The translations under genes were made by a program, and so were the position numbers. DNA of 64,000 nt, from assembly GCA_022606135.1 (NCBI GenBank), contig JABYQN010000009.1:645001-709000 (forward strand), given 5' to 3'. Shown here one piece after another: positions 44,266 through 57,011 of this stretch (position 1 is the stretch's first letter; every line of letters begins with the position of its first letter). The DNA comes from Fomes fomentarius (lineage: Eukaryota; Basidiomycota; Agaricomycetes; Polyporales; Polyporaceae). A model generated the notes under the pieces. The model made no database searches, had not been told where the DNA came from, and saw only the letters and a list, made by a program, of their open reading frames with translations.

Positions 44266-44628
44266 GGTAAGCTGGCGTCGCGATAGCCTAGAGCACAGTG
44301 GTCAGTTAGCATCAGCGCACGTTGGCGTCCTTTTCAAATGATCTCATGCCGTCGAGGTCCCATCAACAAGGTCGACATGTCATCATGCGGCCGACATGAG
44401 TGACTGAGTTCGCTCAACACGACGGAATGGAGCCATCGGGCGATGACAAAGATTTCTGTGTGTCAGGAAGTCAGAGAGGAGATTGAGATGAGTGGAGAGC
44501 AATGCGCAGCACCATTCCGCACTCGACTGCTGCGGGCGCCAAAGCCGGCAAGCCTCTAGGTTGTCCCTCTCGGACGGAAGAGACATGTTCAATTGGCAGG
44601 TGATCTACAATTACTCGAGTGCAGTCTT
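44266..44628. other. Short intergenic region upstream of GH89
   Basis: About 360 bp between the glycosyltransferase stop and the GH89 start; presumably the GH89 promoter. No box assigned. Confidence 0.5.
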
Positions 44629-45876
44629 TCAGGGCTTTACAGGACCAAGCAATCCCTCCTCGAGAACAAGCGACGACTTCACGGTCTCCTTGGTTCGGAT
44701 GCTCTCCCGCTTCTGCCTCAAATGTACCGTACCCCACCTCAGCAACTCCCCAAACGTTCCCGGCGCGCAATCCGTCCCCTCATTGTCATCCCACAGCTTC
44801 CCCAGATGAGGCGTATGCGTCATCCCCTTCCCATGTGTCACCTTCTGCATGCTCGACCTTGCCAAAAGCCTCCACACTAGCTTGTACGCCTCCTTGTAGT
44901 CCTCCGACTCTGGGTCCACGTCCCGGCGGAGCTTCAGTAGCTCGTAGATGCGGGGCCCGCGGAACCCGACGACCAACTCGGCGCCCCAGTGCTCCTCCCC
45001 GGCGTCGGTCGCGAGCACCCGCGTCTGCCAGTACTCGGACGCGTTGAAGCCGTCGCCCGTGTCCTCGATCATGGTGAGGCGGCGCCAACACATCACTTGC
45101 GCGATATACTCCATGACCTGCACGGGCCCGATCTTGAAGTCCCAAGCCCAGTCGGCGGATTCTTCGAAGCTAATGTCTTTGACGAACCCCATGAGAGGGT
45201 TCTGACTGATTCCCTCATGGTTGTTCCGGTTCTCCCAGAGATGGATAAACAACTTGTGCCTTAGCATCGATTATTAGCGAGTGACTATGATGATTACAAT
45301 TACTTGTCAGACTCACCAATTCTCAATGAACGGGCTTCCTTTCTTGGAGGCGACGAAGTGGTTCGCGATCGTCTGCCCATACATCACCGGCACCGCAACC
45401 TCGTACGGAGACCGTGGATCTGCGATCTTGTCCCAACACATCCTATCCAGACTCCGGATTAGGATACACCCGACATCCATAGCCACACCGCCATGCTGCA
45501 ACAACAACGCGCCCCTCAGGAAGTCCGCCGAATGCGGCCCCACATACGGCCCGTCCATCGAGCCCTTGACGAACGCCTCCGGCAGCAGCTTCGCGCTAGC
45601 GAAGTTGAGCGCGTGATTGAGCGAGCCCGGCACGATATCGAGGACGCGAACTGTCCAGGAGGGACCGCAGATGCGTACCCAGTCGACGACATTACGCTGG
45701 CACCATTTGGGCATGGCATCGAGACCGGCGTGCCAGAAGGTCCAGATGTTCTTCTCTGAAGTGACGGGCACATGCTGCCTGAGGGAGGCGAGGATCTCCT
45801 CGTCGGGGAGGGTGTTAGGTGCGACGACGAGTTCGAGCTCTGATATAAATTCGTCAGGAATGTTAAATTCCGCCAT
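44629..45876 (-). CDS. Capsular-polysaccharide-synthesis-type glycosyltransferase
   Basis: 396 residues from exons 45876-45317 and 45259-44629 (1191 nt). It has the Caps_synth/GT32-like fold: NIWTFWHAGLDAMPKWCQ, LDIVPGSLNH, then HSADFLRGALLLQHGGVAMDVGCIL. AMDVG takes the place of the usual DXD metal-binding motif. FIENWHKLFIHLWEN and LMGFVKDISF follow, as in the fungal branch of this family. Start MAEFNIPDEF chosen; upstream Met codons lie beyond the TATA box. No signal peptide or membrane helix was noticed. Acceptor and donor are unknown. Family relatives are bacterial capsule enzymes as well as fungal ones, so an ancient transfer is possible but not shown here. Confidence 0.82.
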
Positions 45877-45928
45877 GATGATAGATGATGTGGGGAAGGC
45901 TTGCTCAGAAAGAGAGGCACTCGTAGGG

Positions 45929-45934
45929 TATATA
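45929..45934 (-). promoter_or_regulatory. TATA box of the glycosyltransferase gene
   Basis: TATATA (minus: AATATATACC) about 53 bp before the chosen start codon, which supports this start over upstream Met codons. Confidence 0.45.
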
Positions 45935-46531
45935 TTGTCGAACCAGCGTTTGTAAGATCGGGCAATGCACACCTGTGTGTGGCCGTAGGAGGTCTTCAGC
46001 AGAGCCGGCATGCCTTGACCGGGGGTAAGCGCCAGAGAGAGGAGAGTCAGCATCCTCCACCGCTCCCCACACGGCGTGCATCCCCAGATATCAAGATTAG
46101 TCACATATCATGCATGATCAGGCGCCTTAACATTTAGGAATGCACACCGTGCCACCTGGTGCAGATATTAACATATCTGATACTCTGCAAATCCACCAGA
46201 ATGCGAATCAGACTGAAAGGCGAGAGATGAAGAAATGCACTAATATGACGCACCCAGCCGGCTCTCTCAGTAAGTATTCTTTGATTGCTCACCGAATACC
46301 GCCATGCGGTCGAGATGAGGACTCGGAGTCTAATCTGTTTGGTACACTTGATGAGATTGCCATGGGCAGACAGAGAGCCCACTGAGACTCAGAGAGGAGG
46401 GACTGACCGGAAAGGACGGCCGAAGGGAAGAGGATGATGCCGACGGGCCAATCGGGGTGAGACGATTCGCCAACACCGATCTCGCCCATGGCCCGCGCCT
46501 GTCCTCCTTACCTCCGTCCACAACGCCCGCC

Positions 46532-47451
46532 ATGTCCTCATCCCTCGTCGCCCGCTCCGCATACAACAGGAACGTCGCCGCCGCTCTTGCGCGCAGGTCT
46601 CTGCGGCCGCTCGCTCTGCAAGGTGCGCCTGCGCCTCTCTTACCCGCTCGTCCCCTGCGCGTGATGGCGGGGGCACTTGCACTCGCGTGCGGGGTAGACA
46701 TCTCTCTGCATGCTAATTAGTCCTTGCAGCAAGAGGAGCGGCCGACTCTGCATATGTTCCCGGCGGTCGTACGTATACTACCTCTGGTCTACGCTTGCGT
46801 GTCCGTCGCTCAAATTCGTGTTGCAGCCATCTACAGGGGCAGCGTGAACGACCCCACTCCTTTCCCCCTCCCTCCAAGACGCACGGTTCGCACCACTGGG
46901 CATTCGAACGTATTCTTTCTGCGAGTCTCGTCCCCCTCACCGTCGCAGGATTCGTCACGAGCGGGACGAACTACCCCATCATTGACGGTCTCCTCGGCGT
47001 GAGCCTGGTCATGCACAGTCACATTGGCGTACGTCTCTTTCCCGCCTTTCCACCCCTCAACTGCATACGAAACGCCATCCACATCCTTTGAGAGCGCGTT
47101 CGGGTCAGACACGCCGGATGGTTCAGCCCAAACGCTCCCGACAAAACACCCTCATTCCATATCACATGTGATTGCAAGCGCTCGGATTAAGACTGACTGC
47201 TTCAACAGTTCGACGCACTCCTCGTTGACTACGTCCACGCCCGCAAGTTCCGTCTCCTCGGCCCGTCTCTCAAATGGATCTTGCGCGCCACGACCGTTGG
47301 TGTTCTCGTCGGTGTCTACCAGTTCAACACCAACGACATCGGTACGTCCCACCTTAACTCCAGTCCGCATACACCCGCACCTGCTCACTCCGTTTGTTCC
47401 TTCATGACCACAGGCCTAACTGAGCTCATCGCCAAGACATGGCACGCATGA
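46532..47451 (+). CDS. SDH4: Succinate dehydrogenase cytochrome b small subunit (CybS/SDH4), with a frame anomaly
   Basis: Membrane anchor of mitochondrial complex II, binding haem and ubiquinone with the large anchor subunit. Exon 1 (46532-46660) is an Arg/Ala-rich mitochondrial presequence (MSSSLVARSAYNRNVAAALA). The core reads GSHHWAFERILSASLVPL, then LLGVSLVMHSHIG, FDALLVDYVHARKF and GVLVGVYQFNTNDIGLTELIAKTWHA. The His residues of GSHHW and MHSHIG match haem/quinone-side positions. The last exons are about 47210-47341 and 47414-47451. Oddity: GSVNDPTPFP is in one frame and PPPSKTHGSHHW in the next, a one-base break in the C-rich tract near 46860-46872. The usual protein has both in one frame. 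An assembly error or a recent mutation is likely; splicing between 46660 and 46830 is also unresolved. Confidence 0.8.
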
Positions 47452-48121
47452 GCACGACCCCTCAGTGCGGGGTTATTGTACCTCAGTTACACAGAAGCCG
47501 CGGGCAGCCGTCAGTCGTGGATTATTTTAGCCTCAATCTGTGTTCCCTCGTAGGGTGACGGCAAATGCATGGCAAAGCCGCGTTCCTTCTGTATTTGCCG
47601 TGTCACTACCAGCTGCGCTCGAGCACAAATGCAAACTAGTGACAACTGGATGATGTATTGAGCCCAAGTCCACATGACATATATGAGGGTATCGTACAAA
47701 TGTCCATAGGGAGATCAACCCGCTTCGATGAGTGCACCAGATAATTACATGAACCAGCAAAGGTGGAGTGATGTACACTTGCAACGGATGGGTTATGGAT
47801 GTGGGTGGATGGATGGCTGTAGGGAGGAATATCGAAACATTACATACTGTACTTCTTCCGTCGAAACCTCTCTACCCCGGGAACAGTTGTAGCATGCGTG
47901 GAAACCAGAAGAACGGGTAGCTGTATGAGAGCAAGAAGGAACCGTTGAAGTCCCGACGATGATTGATGGTCAAGAGAGAGTAAAGGAGGGATGCCGCTAT
48001 CCAAGATGAAACAATGGATCGGTACTGTCGAGAGCCAAAGATCATGGCCGGACTGGACAGTGCAACGCAGAGAACAAGGCCAGGCAGACGATCAGGACGG
48101 TGACGACAAGCGCGTCAGGCT
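47452..48121. other. Intergenic between convergent genes
   Basis: Between the SDH4 and APH-kinase 3' ends. No gene seen. Confidence 0.5.
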
Positions 48122-50892
48122 TCAGCCAGACTCGTCCTCGTCCCCGTCCCCTTCCCACCGCCGCCCCAGGTCGACGCGCCCGTCCTCGTCCCCGTTGACG
48201 TACAGCCACGCCTCCAACCGTCGGCCCAGCTCCCCACCTCGGCCGCCGCAAAAGTCGCCGGTCGCGTTCAGCAGCTTCTCCCGCTCCTTCTCGACCGCGA
48301 CGACGACCTTCGGGACGGGCGCGACCCCGCTCGCCTTGTAGCTGTTCCCGTCCGACGGCACAGCGGCGAGCAGCGTCGGGCTGATCGGGGCGACAGGCGA
48401 CTCGGGCTTCGCGTCCGACTCGGGGCTGAGGTCCGCCGCGCCTCCCGCCAGCAGCGCGTCCCGCACGAGCGCGGGGACGCGTTCGTCCGGCTGCCCACTG
48501 TGGTGCATTCGGTGTGTGCCGTCGTCGTGGCTCGCGAACGCGTCCTCGTCCTGCCACTCCTTGAACCAATCCTCCTCCTGTTCCTCGGGGCCGAGCATCG
48601 AGTCCACAAGGCCTTCCTCCCACCCGTCCCACTCGATGCAGCGGTGCGCCATACGCAGGCGCGCGCCCGTCGCCTCGTGGTGCAGCCAGGACGCGGCGAG
48701 CGCGGCGAGGTCGGCGGGCTTGCCGTGGATCGGGACTGTCGGGACGGGCGGGGACCGGGCGAACTTCTCGACGGTCGCGCGGAAGAGCTTTGCTGTGAAT
48801 GGGGAGGATTGGAGGAATGCGGGGACGTGTGCGCAGTACCACAGCGGGCGGGTCGTCGTGGACTCCCAGTCGATGATGCATGTCTGTATACGCACGCACG
48901 ACCGGTCAGTGTCAGAGAGATGAGGGACATTGGTGAGAGTAGGTGGTGGAGGACGTACGATCTTCGAGTTGTCGTGTTCGTCAACGAACACGTTCTCCAG
49001 GTTCAAGTCATGGCAATCGAGCGTGAACTGCTCTGGCTGCTCACCACCACCCCCATCGCCCTCGCGGTGCGCGACAACACCCAAGCGCTCCATCATAGTC
49101 AGGAACCGCGCCATCTCCTCCTTTACGCGCTGCTCACGCTGCGTCAAGTGCGCAACAAGGAACGTCGTGCGCTGCATCCGGCGGTAATCCTGGTACATCG
49201 TGTCGCCCGGGCCCTCCCACTCCGCCTCACTCTCTTCCCAGTCCCATTCGTCTGATGTGTCGGAGCGGTCGTCCGGCAGCGCGGTCACCTTGTGGTGCCG
49301 CGACGTCTCGATCTCGTCCGGGTCGAGGTGCAGGCGGTGTGGTGCGGACTTGCCCTCGTTCTCGAGGATCACGCCCTGTATCTCGCGCTGAACGCACGAC
49401 GTCAGATACTCATGCGTTGTCCTCCATGGCCCGCGGTTCAGCTCGTCGGGGTGCGCGAGCTCGCCACGGTTCGAGCCAAAGAAGGGCCAGGAGACGATAG
49501 GCCCGATGTGCGTCTCCCGTGCCGGGGAAGACTGATACGCGGACGCTGACTCGGACTGGACTTGCAGCCTGTCGAGGGCATCGGAGATGTTGGTCAATCG
49601 CTGGTACGTGGACGGCGTGGGGGTGGGTAACGATGAGATATCAGGGCGTGCGTTAGGATCCGGGCCGTCGTACAATGAGCCAATCATTGGGAAGCGGTGG
49701 CCAAAGAGCGGGATGACAAGCATGGCGATGTTCTCCAAGAGTGATATCAATTGGTTGTGTGGCATGGAATGGAACACCCTGCCAAGAGGAATCCCAGGAG
49801 CCTAAATTGCGGAGCCCATTGAGCTCGCGGTTCCCTTGTACCCATCAAGCAATTCGGGACCTTACCTTGGACATGAGGATGTACTCGCCGCCTAATCGGT
49901 TGTACGGATTCGAATCATGGTGATAAACTTGCGGCACCGGAATCGACGTGTGTTGTCGCAGATAATGCATAGTCGCGACCTCAGATTCGGTCTTGAGGCG
50001 AGGCATGAACCGACGCGCGACTCGCGCGACGACTTCGCGGTTATCTACGAGGGTGACCAGATAACCCTGTCAATGGAGTGATATCAACGAGCTGTCCAGC
50101 AGTGTCGCAATGGCACGATCCGAGACGCAAGAGCGCACGGCCCCACACCGCGCTCCATCCAACACGTCCACCGGGGGGTGGAGATTGCGCCGCATCCCCG
50201 CAGAGAGATGCGCCAAGCACTACCATCGAAGCCGCCAAGAGACGGAAATTGGCGAAGAGACAACGGTACTGTTGTGAAGCGGTCGGCAATGAACGCGCTT
50301 CAAGCAGGAATGGTAACTGCCCGACCAAGAGAAGTCATTGTTGACAGGGTCGGATAGCAGCGCGATGCATCCTTTGTCACTTCCGCTCGCGACAGGGTAC
50401 CCGACCACGACGGGTGGCAACGACAACGGACGGCAGGGCAATATCGCCCGGTTGAAGGCAACGGCGGTGTATGGGCAGGACACAAAATGAAAGACTCACT
50501 TTATGGAATGTACCTGCAGCGGACGGATAAGCGGGAAAAGCGTGCTAATTAGTTCTAGCGGACATGGACGAAAGTGAGCTCAACGCACCTGCACCAAGGT
50601 ATTTGATACGCGCAACATGGGCACCCATACGCTCGTGGACAATGTCCTTCAAGAGCTTGCGATCGACTTGAAAGGGTGTTGCACCGTGGATAGCAGCGTC
50701 GGCCTTCGCCTCGGCTTTTCGGTCTTCGTGCTCGATGTCCCAATCCCATTCGAGTGGCGACTCCTGTGAGTCGGAAGTCATCGTAGAGGACGATGCTTGC
50801 CGGGAGTGAGGACGCGTAACGGGTGGTGTGGGGGAGTGGGAGAACGTGCGCGATGAGCTCGGAATATCGCGCCGGGCGGCGGAGGTGGACAA
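48122..50892 (-). CDS. APH/protein-kinase-fold phosphotransferase
   Basis: Kinase-fold protein of the aminoglycoside phosphotransferase (APH) group, large in basidiomycetes; substrate unknown. Exons 50892-50589, 50513-50500, 50066-49866, 49801-48959 and 48883-48122 sum to 707 residues. Motifs: the Gly loop RIKYLGAGTFHKGYLVTL; EVVARVARR with a basic residue in the beta-3 place; TESEVATMHYLRQHT; YILMSKAPGIPLG (hinge); catalytic loop DCHDLNLENVFVDE; and metal-binding IIDWEST in place of DFG. The 14 nt second exon restores GTFHK and is flanked by good splice sites. The 433 nt intron after it is exceptionally long here. A later 75 nt intron is a multiple of three. The C-terminal 150 residues are an acidic, disordered tail. 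Start MSTSAARRD; MTSDSQ at 50781 is an alternative. Confidence 0.88.
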
Positions 50893-53800
50893 GGAGGCAA
50901 GTTTCTCGCGGATGTTGGGTCTGGGACAGTGAGGGGAGGAGAGAGCGTGGTAGTCGACGGAGCAGAGGAGTTGGTAGAGACTGGAAGATGATGGTTAGGA
51001 GAAAGAACGAGTTAACGCGGACACTTATCGCGGACGCACTCAAGCTTATTGGCCGTCCGCTTATGGGCGACCCTGGCGGAGCGGTTGTCGGTGCCGGTGA
51101 TCTCACCAACGTTGCCTTGTGATTCGAGCAGCAGTGCAGGCATAATCTTAGCAGTCGGGGGTACCTCGCGCGTTGGCCCGTGAGGAATGGTAGATTTAAG
51201 TATATGTTCTGGGGGCAGGACACCGAGCCCAGGCTGGAATGAAGGCGAGGCACCCCGCGCTACCTCCGCAGGCAAAGTACAGAGCGCTGTGGCACAGGCA
51301 ATCCCCGCTTCAGCGTCGCCCGCTTTCGTCATTCGTCTTAGACGCGTCGCTTGCCCGCTTGGGTCCCTCGATCGAGATCAGATCTCCCCCACTCATCCGT
51401 CCTGACTGGGCTCCCCCGCGCCCCTCTCATTTCCTCCTTCCCCCCTTCTCTCTCCTCCAGCGCATTTACGACGCATCTACGCCAGGGCACACGCCTGTCG
51501 CACGGAAGGCTCCCCGTGCAATCCCCGTTGGACGTGCCAAGAGAACCGCCTTTCGCAAAGCCTACAGTGACCGGGGTGATCCAACAGTCGAATTGCGTTC
51601 TCATCAGCACCAGATGCCCACAGCCCAGCGGCACCAGAAGTGTGTCATCTTCGCGATACACCAGATACGCCTCCCACGATGATGCTATTCCCGGACTACG
51701 CAGCGTTTGCCACACTTTCGCCTCTCTGTCATTGGCATCCCCTCTTGACATACAACCCGACTGGCAAATGGCTCCCTGGAACGTTTGCCCGGTGTGAATC
51801 CGTGGTACCCGTACATACCCGACCCGGACTCTGGACAGCAATCATATGTCCGACTGACCAAGTCCTCTCATGTTCCAGCTCTGCCGTCTGGACCCCACCA
51901 CGACCTCGACGACTCTAGGCGCATCGGTCCCGACCTCCGAGGGGGAAAGATGCCCGCATCAGACTCGGACATGCAGACAATTCACGGCCAATCCGTTCAT
52001 TTCGATTAAAAAGCGATCTTCGCCCCCGGATTGAGCCCAACGTGCCTTCAAGCAGGCCGCAAGTCGCGACGTCAACGTATGCGTCACCTCCTTCCTTCAC
52101 TCGCTACGAGACTAGCGTCCTGCGCATTACACAGATTATAGTCAGTCCCCGGAGCGCACCACGATCAACCCAGATCACGAAACACCACATACCGCAGTCG
52201 CATGGCCCTTATCAGCTGGATCCAGCTCGGTCAGAACCAACGCCCGAGGGTCACCTGTACAGTCCCCACCTCTCCACCCCGAACCCAGCTCCAGCCTGTC
52301 CTGTTACCTATACACTCTATTTTTGGCTCCTGACTCCTGACTCCTGTATCCCGTACATAGTAACATACACAGCGGAGATCGCACACAAATGCTCTCGCGG
52401 GCGCGTGCGAAGGGTCAGGAAGGGCTTCGGAGGGCTTCGATAGGAGACGCGTTGAGGTAACGCAGCGTAACCTAGATAAGTTAGTGTTCGGTCGGCCAAT
52501 AGTAGCGTACACGGACAGACGCAAACCCCCGCCAGCTACTTCTCCAGCTCTTGCCTCTTCCCCCGGAGCGCGCATGAGTGTCGCCTGACGTGCACTTGCG
52601 CATGGCGCGCTCGCCAGAATCCGGGGAAGACCCGGGAAGACGGGTTCGGGCTCAGGGGGAGATGAGGGAGCCTGTAGGAACGTGGAGAAGAGCCCGAAGA
52701 CAGGGGGACGGACTCGGAGGATGCAGAGAAGAGGCACGTCGGTCAACGCATTCCGAGGCGTGGAACATACTAGACAACGGATGTGAGCTCGGCACGCTGA
52801 GGAACCGGGAGTGCGGGGGGAGGTACCTTGACTGTGTATCAAGCGGAATGACTACAAGGAATTGAGATGGGATGTCGGATGAGCATCTCAGATCAGAGAC
52901 TGAGTCACCCACCACCCCGGACCATAACCGCCTCGGACGACGAAACCGAAGGAGTTGCACTCTCGGATCAGAGGTGGGTGGGCAGCTGAGCTATTGATAG
53001 CGCATTCCAGTTTGGCTCAGGCTCAGAGTTGAGACTGAGTAGGGGAACTTACCCAGGTGCAGAATCATATGTTGCTTTGCAAGTAGTAAACGTAGCCGGT
53101 GCAGACCCGTGACCGCGTCGCGCCGCGCCACCAACGCGCCCGTACGTCATCGCGTTCCCGTACTCACCCAAACGAGGAAGCGCAGCACTAATGGCGCGAG
53201 AACACCTCATCATCGTGCATGCACCGCGGCCCCGAGTCTCTCGATGGAGAAGGACTGGAGAAAACGTCCCGAATAAACGTAAGTGACGACTTGCAGGATA
53301 GAGGGACTAACGCACGTTCGTGCTGCGGCCCCAACCCACAGAGGAAACTACGAGAACTAGTTTTGACTTACACACTCAACGGGCAACGCCGCAGCCGCAT
53401 GGAGAGTGAGTGGGACGATGCGGACAGTGGCGAACTCAATCGATGACTTGCCGAAGCACAATCGTGCGCTGGAATGACCGCCCAAGCAACCGCGGCGGTG
53501 CATACGTTGTTGTACCAGCGGGGCACTAGGCTATCAGGAAGAGACGTTAGCCTACCGTGATAGAAGGTCGATAGGAGGTACGGGACTCACCCCTTCCGCC
53601 GGGCATGGCCTGAAAGGAGAGCATGGTCACACAAGGCGGAGAAGGACTTACGGTAACAATGGAAGAATATCGTTGAACAACCGGACGCGTATCCCTGAAG
53701 AGTCTCCTGCGAATAGGCGCAACACGGCATGTCAGCATACGGTATCAGAACATCTGGTAGAACATTTACCTCAAAGCACCTACAGGGATACGGGGGGCTA

Positions 53801-54147
53801 GAAAGACCGAGAAGACGGCAGGTAGGCAGGACACACGCAAACGGGCAAACGAGATGTTACGTATCAGTGAATACAGTGCGGAGTGCGAGCAGCGTAATGA
53901 TTGACAGTCCGGGTGCGAAGCTGCTTCTAGAGGTCTACAATTACACAAAGAGGGGGAATGCATGCCAGGTGAGGGGATGTATCGCGGGAGACGTGCCCGG
54001 AGAGAATGATGGGTGCAATGATGCAGACGGTTTCCTCTACCGTCGCGGGATGAGATGGGGCATGAAAGGCAAACACAACAGAGTAGCGCGACGATGCAAA
54101 ACGACATGGGCGACAAGGGGACAAAAGAGTGTGAGAGTGAATCCACG
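50893..54147. other. Long gene-poor stretch, nothing firmly recognised
   Basis: 3.25 kb without a convincing gene. Frames of 90-200 codons on both strands are Pro/Ser/Arg-rich and overlap each other. Structural RNA or an unrecognised rapidly evolving gene cannot be excluded. Confidence 0.4.
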
Positions 54148-54787
54148 TTACTTCTTCCCTGCCTCGATGGCGTCGCCATTCTTGCACGCAACGATCTTGA
54201 TCTTTGTTGTGGACACAATCTCGTTTGACTCCATTTTAAACGTTGGATTCTTCACGATGAACGTCCACACGTCGTCGCAGAGACGGTATGTGTGTAGGTG
54301 CCCCTGATCGTTTGAGTACATATGTGGAGCGTGGCACGGGTGAAGATGAAGAGAAGGTGTACAGGAAAAAGTAAAAAGAACGCCTGTGAGCCCACAAGCT
54401 ACACAGCACACAACGTACTTACCTTGAGGGTGGTCTTCGTCTTGACCTGCTTCACCATGATGTCCGCCAGCGACTTGTCAAACTACACCACCCACCAGGA
54501 AGGACGGGCGAAGAGTCGAGGGCGGCGACATCACGTTAGTCAGCACCGAGCGTTACTAAGCCGCTCCTGCGAACACAAAGCGACACTGACCTGCTGCAAA
54601 ACCTTCATCGCCAACTGCGGAGTAATGGCACCGCTCGTAATAAGCTCATCCAGCGAGTCCGTGAGCGCCATGCCGATCCTGAGCGAGTCAGGGCCAGACA
54701 TCCAGTCAAATGCGTCTCTAAGGAGACGGTTACGAGATGATGCACTCACGAGGAGCCGCGGTAGAACTCGTAGTATGCTGAAGCCAT
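54148..54787 (-). CDS. TOA2: Transcription initiation factor IIA gamma subunit (TOA2)
   Basis: Small subunit of TFIIA, which binds TBP-TATA complexes and stabilises them in RNA polymerase II initiation. Exons 54787-54750, 54717-54591, 54482-54423 and 54303-54148 total 381 nt, 126 residues. The N-terminal helices (YYEFYRGSS, then [27 protein letters not shown]) form the four-helix bundle; the C-terminal beta-barrel strands are [41 protein letters not shown]. Length and sequence are those of the family and all intron phases agree. Ends GKK-TAA. Confidence 0.96.
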
Positions 54788-57011
54788 GACAGAAGGATGT
54801 GCGGGTCAAGTCAGGAGCAAAGCGGTTGAAAGAAAAACAGCGACGAGTTGGAGGTCGTAGAGGAGTGTCCGCACTGGGTTCACCCAGGGTTCGCCGCCAC
54901 CGCAGCTTTGACGGCGTGGTGCTTACGTAAACACTATCTCGACGGTGGCTGTGCCCTTGCCTAGAGAAAACTTCAACTGACGCCGACGGTAGCACCCCCG
55001 CTTATTCTTTGGCGGATAACTCACACCACAAGTACTCTCAAAATACCCCTCTACGTGATTAGGAACACACCACATGGCATGCGGTTGGCCATACAGTTCG
55101 AAGTCCACATACATTGAATTGATACCGCGCCATGCGATCGAGAGCGAGAGCGTACCATGAAGGTGGTCATGACTGAAACAGCCCAGTTGCTCACAGCGAA
55201 AGTCTTGCAGTGTTCTTTGGACTCCGACTCATGTATTGAAAGAGACCGCTGTCCCTTCTGATCACCGTGCTTTCTTTGGCGCTACTTGCATGGGCAGTCA
55301 ACTTCGTGCGTATATTCGAGACTCACGACTGCTAGGGCTGAGTCAGCTTTATCCACCTCAGACCGGGTTTGCACATAGTCTCGGAGGGTATGGTGTTACG
55401 CCCCTGATCGAGAATTGCCTGGCCGGCGATAATGCATCGCAAACAATGCATTCAAATTTCACAGTGGGTTCCTTTCCTTGCTCCACTGCAGCTGCTTATG
55501 CTGACACATGGATAGTTATAAGATTATGCCATCGCTCGTGTGCGGATATGAAATCATTCACAGGTTCATATTCATTATCATATCCTGGACAGCTATCACA
55601 GCAGCCGACAGGATAGTGATCGTGGTGACATGGATGGAATTGCGAAAGTACAGCACTGGCCTAGGGAATGTCACTTGATCAACCTGGGCACTCCTGTACA
55701 ACGGTATGTTTATAGCATATGCCTATAAAGGCTATCATACTGACGTGCCTTGGACCATTCAATGTTCAGGGGTGGTCTATTTCCGGCCGATTGTCATCAT
55801 CTGTCCTGACACACATCTTGGCGCAGCGTGATGGTCATACAGTCTCCGCACATAGGTAGAAGCGGTTTTTGCACAGTTCGCTGTCTTCACTGAGCCCTAC
55901 ATGAAATTCACCCAACATCGCATTTGCCAGCTCTCCACTCACACGGATTATTGTAGTCACCTCGGTCCTCGTTTCCCGTTTCCTCTTTGACCTTCCGCCG
56001 GCCAATCAACAAGTCGTGAAGCCGAACCCGTAAGACCGCCGTCGTCACCGGGAGGACCCCTGACTTTCGCGGGTGTTGTCGAATCTGTCAGGGGCTCGCG
56101 TTATATCCAGGCAAGGACAAACCTCCAACGCTGATATGACAACGCACGGATGAAGGGCGTGATTATGGGACTCCCGATGCCTAGGCCTCGGACCTGTCAG
56201 AGCGAGTGATTCAATGCATGCTGCGAATATCTTGACCCTCGGCTGATCATACTGAAGAATCAATGTGTCAGCATATTCGTTTGACCGGCCTTCGTTGAGT
56301 TTGTACCTAGCAGTAGTAGTGTTCTCTCCGGGTCTGTAGCGGTACAAACGGCCGGCCCTTGCAGTCCATTAAGCGTCTCCGATTGTCACTGCCGAGACAC
56401 ATCGTTGAGGCACAAGAGGCTTCCACAGCCTGTACCTTATGTGAAATATTCCGATCCCGGTGGCATGAATGCCGCCGATGCTGCGTCGTTTCTCTCTTTA
56501 TGTCCCTATTGTATAGTTAATCTATCAAGTAAGTTTCCCTATCACTCGGGCTCATCGTACGTCCGTTCGTTCAACGATGTGTTGCAATGAATGAACATGT
56601 ACACTCTCCATACTCGGGCTACAACGTATCGTCACGCAATCGTCGATCCTATGTTAGGTGTATGTGCTTGACAGAACGTAATCACTCGGCATGTTCACAA
56701 TCAGTGTCACTAGAAAGGTACCTCAGTCGGTCGCCGGTCGCGCTTAACTTAGCACGCGCTATGCTTCTCAGTGTCTGGAATTCGGACATCCGGTACTGGT
56801 TGATGTAAGAGTGGACGAAGGAACTCCAGCCGTGCCACAGTTCATCACTAACACGAACCTAACATGACAGTGCTCTTAAGTTGTGCCGGCGACGGGCCAT
56901 CAACGCCGCTCGCTCGCGGACTAGTAAACCTTGTCCAGTGCTATGTATAAGTAGCTGAACATCCCGTCCGAGTCGAATCGTGCTCATCCACTGCAACACT
57001 CATTCCCCGCA
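54788..57011. other. Intergenic, nothing recognised
   Basis: 2.2 kb between TOA2 and the DUF6533 gene, AT-richer than its neighbours. Short frames only. Confidence 0.45.

Noticed and set aside
48042..49255. Long alternative frames (251-285 codons)
   Set aside because: GC-rich shadows of the APH-kinase exons; Arg-rich composition.
52231..52842. 203-codon minus-strand frame
   Set aside because: No domain, overlapped by other frames, low-complexity composition; not enough to call a gene.
53729..54307. 192-codon + strand frame
   Set aside because: Its 3' part is antisense to TOA2 exon 4 and the remainder lacks any family signal.
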